Assembly: GCF_023856365.1 (NCBI RefSeq) | Contig: NC_064538.1 | Span: forward strand, 10,200,435 to 10,264,434 | Reading direction: 5' to 3' | Origin: Brienomyrus brachyistius | Taxonomy: Eukaryota > Chordata > Actinopteri > Osteoglossiformes > Mormyridae | Length of the DNA: 64,000 nt | In this document: positions 48,301 to 64,000 of the stretch, in pieces | Layout of the letters: each line of letters starts with the position of its first letter | Numbering within the stretch: the first letter of the stretch is position 1 | The notes under the pieces: model-generated | The model's database searches: none | Told to the model about the DNA's origin: nothing | Seen by the model: the letters and a program-made list of their open reading frames with translations, nothing else | Translations under genes and position numbers: made by a program

Positions 48301-48437
48301 GTTGTGCTTACATGGGTCATCAGTTGTCTGGTCTGACTCTCGGTCTGTTTCTCCACGGTCTCGGGTAGGTCTTGGCCATGTGCTTCTCCATGACGCTGTT
48401 CTGTCACATCAGCCAGTCCGGACTGGGCTACAAGTGA
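42370..48437 (+). CDS. cd53: Leukocyte tetraspanin CD53
   Basis: Seven coding exons, all in phase 0: 42370-42432, 42933-43121, 45306-45380, 46226-46321, 46795-46899, 47646-47729, 48369-48437 (226 aa). Four membrane segments flank a short first loop and a larger second loop (about residues 110-180). That loop has the tetraspanin CCG motif (QCCGVYNATDW), then SCC, DC and GCY, making six or more cysteines. N-linked glycosylation sites include NET and NAT. Closest recalled family member is CD53: GFLGALKENRCLLLSFFILL aligns with human. CD53 organises membrane microdomains and signalling in white blood cells. Six cysteines in the loop, against four in human CD53, is a difference worth noting. The abtb-like gene is convergent downstream. 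Confidence 0.88.
43984..44126. mobile_element. 143-bp hAT-type MITE with 8-bp target duplication
   Basis: Perfect 16-bp inverted termini (CAGGGACGGATTATGG) bound a GC-rich element with an internal (GGT)n and poly-G tract. It is flanked by an exact 8-bp direct repeat CCTGGCCC at 43976-43983 and 44127-44134. An 8-bp duplication and short CA-starting termini are hallmarks of the hAT superfamily. It sits in cd53 intron 2. Confidence 0.9.
44336..44460 (+). repeat. CA-rich degenerate simple repeat
   Basis: Interrupted ACACACGC/ACAACACACG units form a purine-pyrimidine alternating tract in a cd53 intron. Confidence 0.7.
44790..45035 (+). repeat. LINE/SINE 3' tail (GCGCTATATAAA type)
   Basis: The segment contains GAGTTTTTCCTTGCCACTGT, then GTAAAGCGCTTTGAGACAAT and GCGCTATATAAAATAAA. 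This is the standard 3' end of a widespread teleost L2-like LINE and its partner SINEs. The upstream limit is unclear. Confidence 0.75.
45390..45415 (+). repeat. (TG)n microsatellite by a cd53 donor
   Basis: About 13 TG units begin roughly 10 bp after the exon donor at 45380. Confidence 0.85.
45662..45850 (-). repeat. Degraded GGATGG-tailed SINE
   Basis: Begins CCATCCATCC on the plus strand, followed by a worn version of the SINE body (GTCCATCACAGTGCACACA, then GCCAGGGAACTGAG). The head is missing. Confidence 0.5.
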
Positions 48438-48769
48438 AGCAGCCTGTGAATATGGTAACCATTCAAGACAGCTGGAGGTGAAGATCATGAAGGTTCCCCT
48501 TGCAGTCACAGCCCTCCGAACCGATCTCACGTTACTTGTTTTGTATTATAGCCATTGTTTTTTTAAATGAAAAGCCTTTATTGTCATTGTATATGTCAGG
48601 TACACCAAAACCTTAAATTATATCCAGGACATTTTCATATGCTGATGATTTTGTGAAGGTAATTGAATCTAAAAGGTAATCAATTACATTGCATGGTATT
48701 AATTATTTTGAGACTAAATTACTTTAGCTTTTAAAATATAATCATAATGATAAATTTTATCTTCTGTTT

Positions 48770-48806
48770 TTACTCAGATAACAAATAATGTTTGTTATCT
48801 GAGTAA
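48770..48806. repeat. Perfect 16-bp hairpin palindrome
   Basis: TTACTCAGATAACAAA and its exact reverse complement are separated by 5 nt (TAATG). It lies about 330 bp after the cd53 stop. Confidence 0.85.
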
Positions 48807-49284
48807 CAAACAGCTGTGGAAAGAATTAAGAGACCACAGCACAATTTCTTGTTTCACTCATTTCTCAGTTTATGGGTCTGCGTCTGAGAATAATATATGT
48901 TCTTCTGCAAACTGCAACCTGGTTCTTCCCTGTTTCTCAGTAATGAAGGGCTTCTTCCTTGCTCTATGGGACCTCAGTCCTGCTTCTGATACACACTGTC
49001 CTAGCAGTGCACCTCACACCTGCACTTAATGTCTCCCATTCCTTTTGAAGGTCACCTCTGGCATTAGAATGTCGCTTCCACCTTTTACTTGGTTGGTCTT
49101 TGCTCGTTCCCAGTGTCTCCTGCTTCACCTTATTTTCATGTCCTGCTGTCTTAGAAAATTTGAACCTGAAAGCATTCTGCTGCTCAGTGTAGCCTCCTGC
49201 CAGCAGAACCGCAACTAAGCCACGATTTAAAAATGCAGATTTGTTTAAAAACATAGAATGGTCTCTTCATTGGTTCCATGGCTG

Positions 49285-49390
49285 TATATGATGCCACATG
49301 ACCCTGTGATGGACGGGTACCTGCCGTGTGTCCTGGGCCCTGTGGACTGGGCTTCAGGCTCACCTTGAATCTGTACTTCATAAGAGGTTG
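49285..49390 (+). repeat. SINE body fragment
   Basis: ATGACCCTGTGATGGACGGG then CTGCCGTGTGTCCTGGGCCC resembles the central part of the GGATGG-tailed SINE family. Confidence 0.4.
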
Positions 49391-51975
49391 TAAAAGATGG
49401 AAGCAGTTTTTGCAAACATTTCACTGGTCATTCGCTGTATACAACGTGCAGCACGTTCATGGCAAACACAGCTTGACAACCAATGCTGCAAAAGTTTGTC
49501 GCTGATTTCAGTGTAATTTTTGCACGTATAGTTTATATTCAAATTATTATGAGATTGGAGAATGTTAGTACTTGTTTGCAGGCCAGGATCATTTTCACGT
49601 TGTAGGTTACAGTGCAATTGTAACATTACGTTTTTCTTTTATTGAACTCATCAAAATTACTGCTATCCCACCACAATTCTATGTTATCTGCAGTGTATGG
49701 TAGACAGCAAACAGATTAAAGTGACTTTTTATCACATCATACAAGCATAAATACATAATGCTTATCATAGCAGCCAGTAGGTCTGATGCATGTGTTACAT
49801 GCAGTTAAAAACTGTTTCGAAATCATGCTGCACCTTGGCTTGATTTTCAACTTCAGCAAAGCCGTAACTTTTCCGTATTACAGGTGTCGTCTGGTCAACC
49901 TGTTTCTCACCAACAAGCAAATTCAAACAAATTGAACGCAGTTGAGTCATTGAATAAATAGACCTTTCACAAAATAACTGCATTGTTTTTCAGATTATAT
50001 TTATTATATTTTGTATTAGCACTGATTTCAATGCAGTATATTTATCATGCCTCATTCTAGTACCATTTAATATTCAATTCTTTACATTTTTTATACATAT
50101 CAATATACTGTAAATGAATTAATATTTTATTTGCATTTATAAATTGCTAATGCTATGTTGAATTGTTTTGTAAATATTTGATGAAATGTAAAATGTACAC
50201 ATTATAAAATTAATCAATACTGTACAATAAATAAACATGTTGATTATATAATGAAAATAGATTGGAGCATCCTGTTCAGAACTATTCTACATCGGCAGGG
50301 TAACATGAACTGCTGGTGGTTGGCTTCTAGTTCATGTTTTATCTTATGTTAGTTGGCACTAATCTCAGCTTCTTGGCTTATGCTAGTATGTATTGGCCTG
50401 TCAACCTGTGCCAACTTTTCTTTGCTTGTCTACACTTTTTTGAAGCTTGTATTGCCTTTTGGTTTGCAGTGACCTTTATCTGCCTACATTAGACTGTACC
50501 AGGTAATGTAAGTGTGTATAAAATGTAGTCTGTGTGTGTAAAATGAGCATGTATGTCACCCTGTGTCGGCCTATTTGTGATCAGAGAGCCAGGGCATGTA
50601 TTCTGCCTTTATGTTTTGTAGACGGGGGTGGTTAACCAAAGTTAAGGTGCCGCCTTAAGTAGAGGAAGAAGTGTTGCTTTTAGTTTCTAAAGAAGGTGAC
50701 AGAATATTTCCATCCCAAAACCCCCTTTGAAATGCACCTTAATCACCAAAAAAGCAAGACCAGATCTGCTTGTGCAGGCCAAAATAACAGAATTTGACTA
50801 AAACTTCCCTGCCTGCCTGTCTGCTTGTTAGCTCTGAAAATAGCGGTCACACCTCACATGTTCACTTGTGCCACCATGAGTCACATACACACACATGCTT
50901 AATCAGAAAGGGAACGAACGTCAGAGACGCATTTCTGAGAATGACCGGAGGTAAACCGCAGTTTAACTAAACACACTGTTTAATTGCAATATTTTACAGA
51001 ACAAAATACAAACTTTCCCTCACAGTCGTAGGCAATAAAATGTTAGAGAAGAAAAAAATACAAATATAGGAGGTAAACCAAAGCATTGCACATTATTTCA
51101 GTGTAAACGCATGTGTGGAACGGCGCACATTTATACACAAAATGCATAGCATGGCTGAAGTCAGAGCCGAACTACATCGTATGCGTTAAGCATCTGATCA
51201 AAAACATAGATATCATAAGCTACAAAGACCCTAACCTGAGGTTTCCTCTTTGATATTACATCTGTCAACGTACTGTTATCACTAGTATTATCTATTTTAA
51301 GATTCACAGAATACTAGCATTGATTGTCAGTTACGTCTGGATTTTTCTCCTTATAGCTCTCTTTATATTTATTGGACAAATACAGCATTACATCTATGGA
51401 GCCAGCTTGATGAGTGCCTACACACTGGCCGACTGTCTGGCCAGCTCTGGAGAGACAGTATAGCGGCAGGCTGGATAAGTGAGTGCTTAAATGGTGGGTG
51501 GGTGGGTGTGTAGCTGTGTGGACTAGTGCATGCATCACTCCATGTGTGTATAATCTATGTGCACTTAACACTCATAATTACTTGCCTGGCAGTCCCTGAT
51601 GTGTCTAAAGGTTTGTTTCGGTCTGACTCCCACATATCCTTAAATTTGGGGAACACAATAGATAAGACAGGTTGATCGGAGCTGTGTATAAGTGACACTC
51701 TCGGGATGCCTGGGAGGCAGTGTGATAAGCCAGGGCAGTGATGGAGCAGTGCTTCACCATGACACTGCATTAAAAGCTTGCCAGGAGACTTAACTGAAGG
51801 CCCTGTACCTATACCTGTGTCATGTTTTCACCATGGACCCTCACGGTAAAACCTGTCACGTCGTGACACCACAAAAATGCCACCGTACAGTTGGTGCAGG
51901 TGGATGAAGGAAAGACAGAATACTGTCCCTGCAAGTCTGAGAGGGAAGTAAAGAAATTCTGTTTAATAAATAGTA

Positions 51976-52474
51976 TCGGTCAAAATTCTGGACACACCAG
52001 CTTTTAATGCATTTGTTATTCACCTTGTAGCAAAAGGCCACAAGGCAAGGAAATAATATTAATAAATATCGGCATCACCAAAAGAGTGTTTAACATCTTA
52101 AAATGTTCTAAAATTTTAGACTCGTCAACATATCCGACTCTTGCTTCTACGACAGCACTGCAGACCCTCGGCACCCTTTCAACCTGCATCCAGATGTAGC
52201 CGCCTGGAGAGCTTCTCCCACAGTCTTGAAAGAGTTTCCACGAGTCGGCTACCTCGCTCTTACTCTTCGATCCAAGTCAAAACAAAGCAGCTCTATAGGG
52301 TTTAATTGGGGGGATTGTGGGGGCCAGGTGATCTGTTACAGCACTCCTTCAAAAGATAATAGTAATACTACATAACCATGCATAACAAAAGGTGTGCTGG
52401 ATGCCTTGTTGAAAATCTTGTTGAAAACCAAATGATTTTCAGGTGAGTCCAGACTTTTGTCTGGCACTGTATAA
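51976..52474 (-). mobile_element. Tc1-like transposon relic
   Basis: The left end GGTCAAAATTCTGGACACAC and the right end GGTGAGTCCAGACTTTTGTC are inverted, matching the GTCAAAAGTTTGGACACACC termini of a common fish Tc1 family. The interior holds antisense transposase remnants (ACAGTCTTGAAAGAGTTTCC; GGGGGCCAGGTGATCTG). It is truncated and non-coding. Confidence 0.78.
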
Positions 52475-52901
52475 AAGTGCGCCCTCTAGAGGAGGCTTCT
52501 GACAACTAATCCCTTCCCCCAAATGGAGAATGTCATTCAGCTGACATTCAGATGTTTGATTCTTTGCCACAAAGATGCGTTTTTGTGGCCAAGGTCTCTA
52601 TGGAAACCAGCCAGGCACCTCCCAACGACCTGGATGGTAAGGTCAGGTACTCAGAAAGCTGGATCTATATATTTTGCTTTGCATTAAAGCTGCTTTCATA
52701 TTGAGAGCAAAAACACTTTGTAAAATTGCAAATATTAGCAAAAGACCGACAATTTTTACGATCGTTGGTTGACAAATTGATACCGTTAATTGGTCCACTT
52801 TTTTTTGGTCACTGACTTAATGAAGTTTAATGATTAATAAATCCTTGGATCAAACCCTGCATGCTGAGTCATGTGCCCAGCTGGCAGAAGTAGAAAAACT
52901 T

Positions 52902-52907
52902 TTTATT
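52902..52907 (-). terminator. Poly(A) signal of the abtb-like gene
   Basis: AATAAA on the minus strand lies 42 bp after the stop codon (TAG, 52951-52949), implying a very short 3' UTR. Confidence 0.6.
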
Positions 52908-52948
52908 CTACCCCATGCAATGCTATTCTAAAGGCAGCAGGTGGCGCC

Positions 52949-63890
<10,942 letters not shown>

Positions 63891-64000
63891 TCATATCTCA
63901 GTTAACTGAGACCCCTGAAGCAGAAGGGGCCTTCGATTGGACAAAAATGCATGTAAGATCGACTACACGTTCATGATTATGGTCACACGGACACATAATT

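Larger units (their letters stand above)
48438..52901. other. cd53 3' flank and convergent intergenic region
   Basis: No further exon is recognised between the cd53 stop and the poly(A) side of the minus-strand gene. AATAAA-type signals near 50226-50235 could end a long cd53 3' UTR. The region contains a palindrome (48770-48806), a SINE fragment at about 49285-49390 and a Tc1 relic (51976-52474). Confidence 0.5.

Overview
The window is nuclear DNA of a ray-finned fish, very probably a teleost. It holds intron-rich vertebrate genes with GT-AG junctions and fish-typical repeats: tRNA-headed SINEs with GGATGG tails, Tc1/mariner relics, hAT-type MITEs and LINE 3' tails. No RNA gene, CRISPR or prokaryotic feature is supported. 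The species cannot be named from this sequence.

Five protein-coding genes could be rebuilt exon by exon, with every exon phase fitting. From left to right: srsf3 (+, CDS 3196-6062, 171 aa splicing factor) with its non-coding 'poison' exon at 4428-4860; cdkn1a (+, CDS 11692-12523, 146 aa p21 CDK inhibitor); rab44 (+, CDS 18749-38089, about 4,956 aa large Rab GTPase); cd53 (+, CDS 42370-48437, 226 aa leukocyte tetraspanin); and, convergent with cd53, an ABTB2/BTBD11-family ankyrin-BTB gene (-, 63879-52949, 14 exons, N-terminus beyond the right edge). The order SRSF3-CDKN1A-RAB44 matches human 6p21, which supports orthology.

The most unusual object is rab44. Its Rab domain sits at the end of a 10.7 kb exon. 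That exon carries a near-perfect 30-copy array of a 60-bp (20-codon) unit at 24121-25920. Beyond it lies a degenerate 36-bp (12-codon) array, and this rises into a higher-order repeat of 981 bp (327 codons), present 4.4 times at 27981-32285. The whole stretch stays open in frame, so it looks like satellite architecture inside a coding exon. The first coding exon (3.6 kb) adds six copies of a short basic motif (K/R-K/R-M-G-S/T) that is single at the human RAB44 N-terminus.

Regulatory observations: a CRE plus TATA promoter at srsf3; a 19/20 match to a full p53 response element 0.6 kb before the cdkn1a coding exon; and a probable cd53 leader exon with PU.1-like sites. Between genes, and in the larger introns, the sequence is mostly unrecognised single-copy DNA with the repeats listed.
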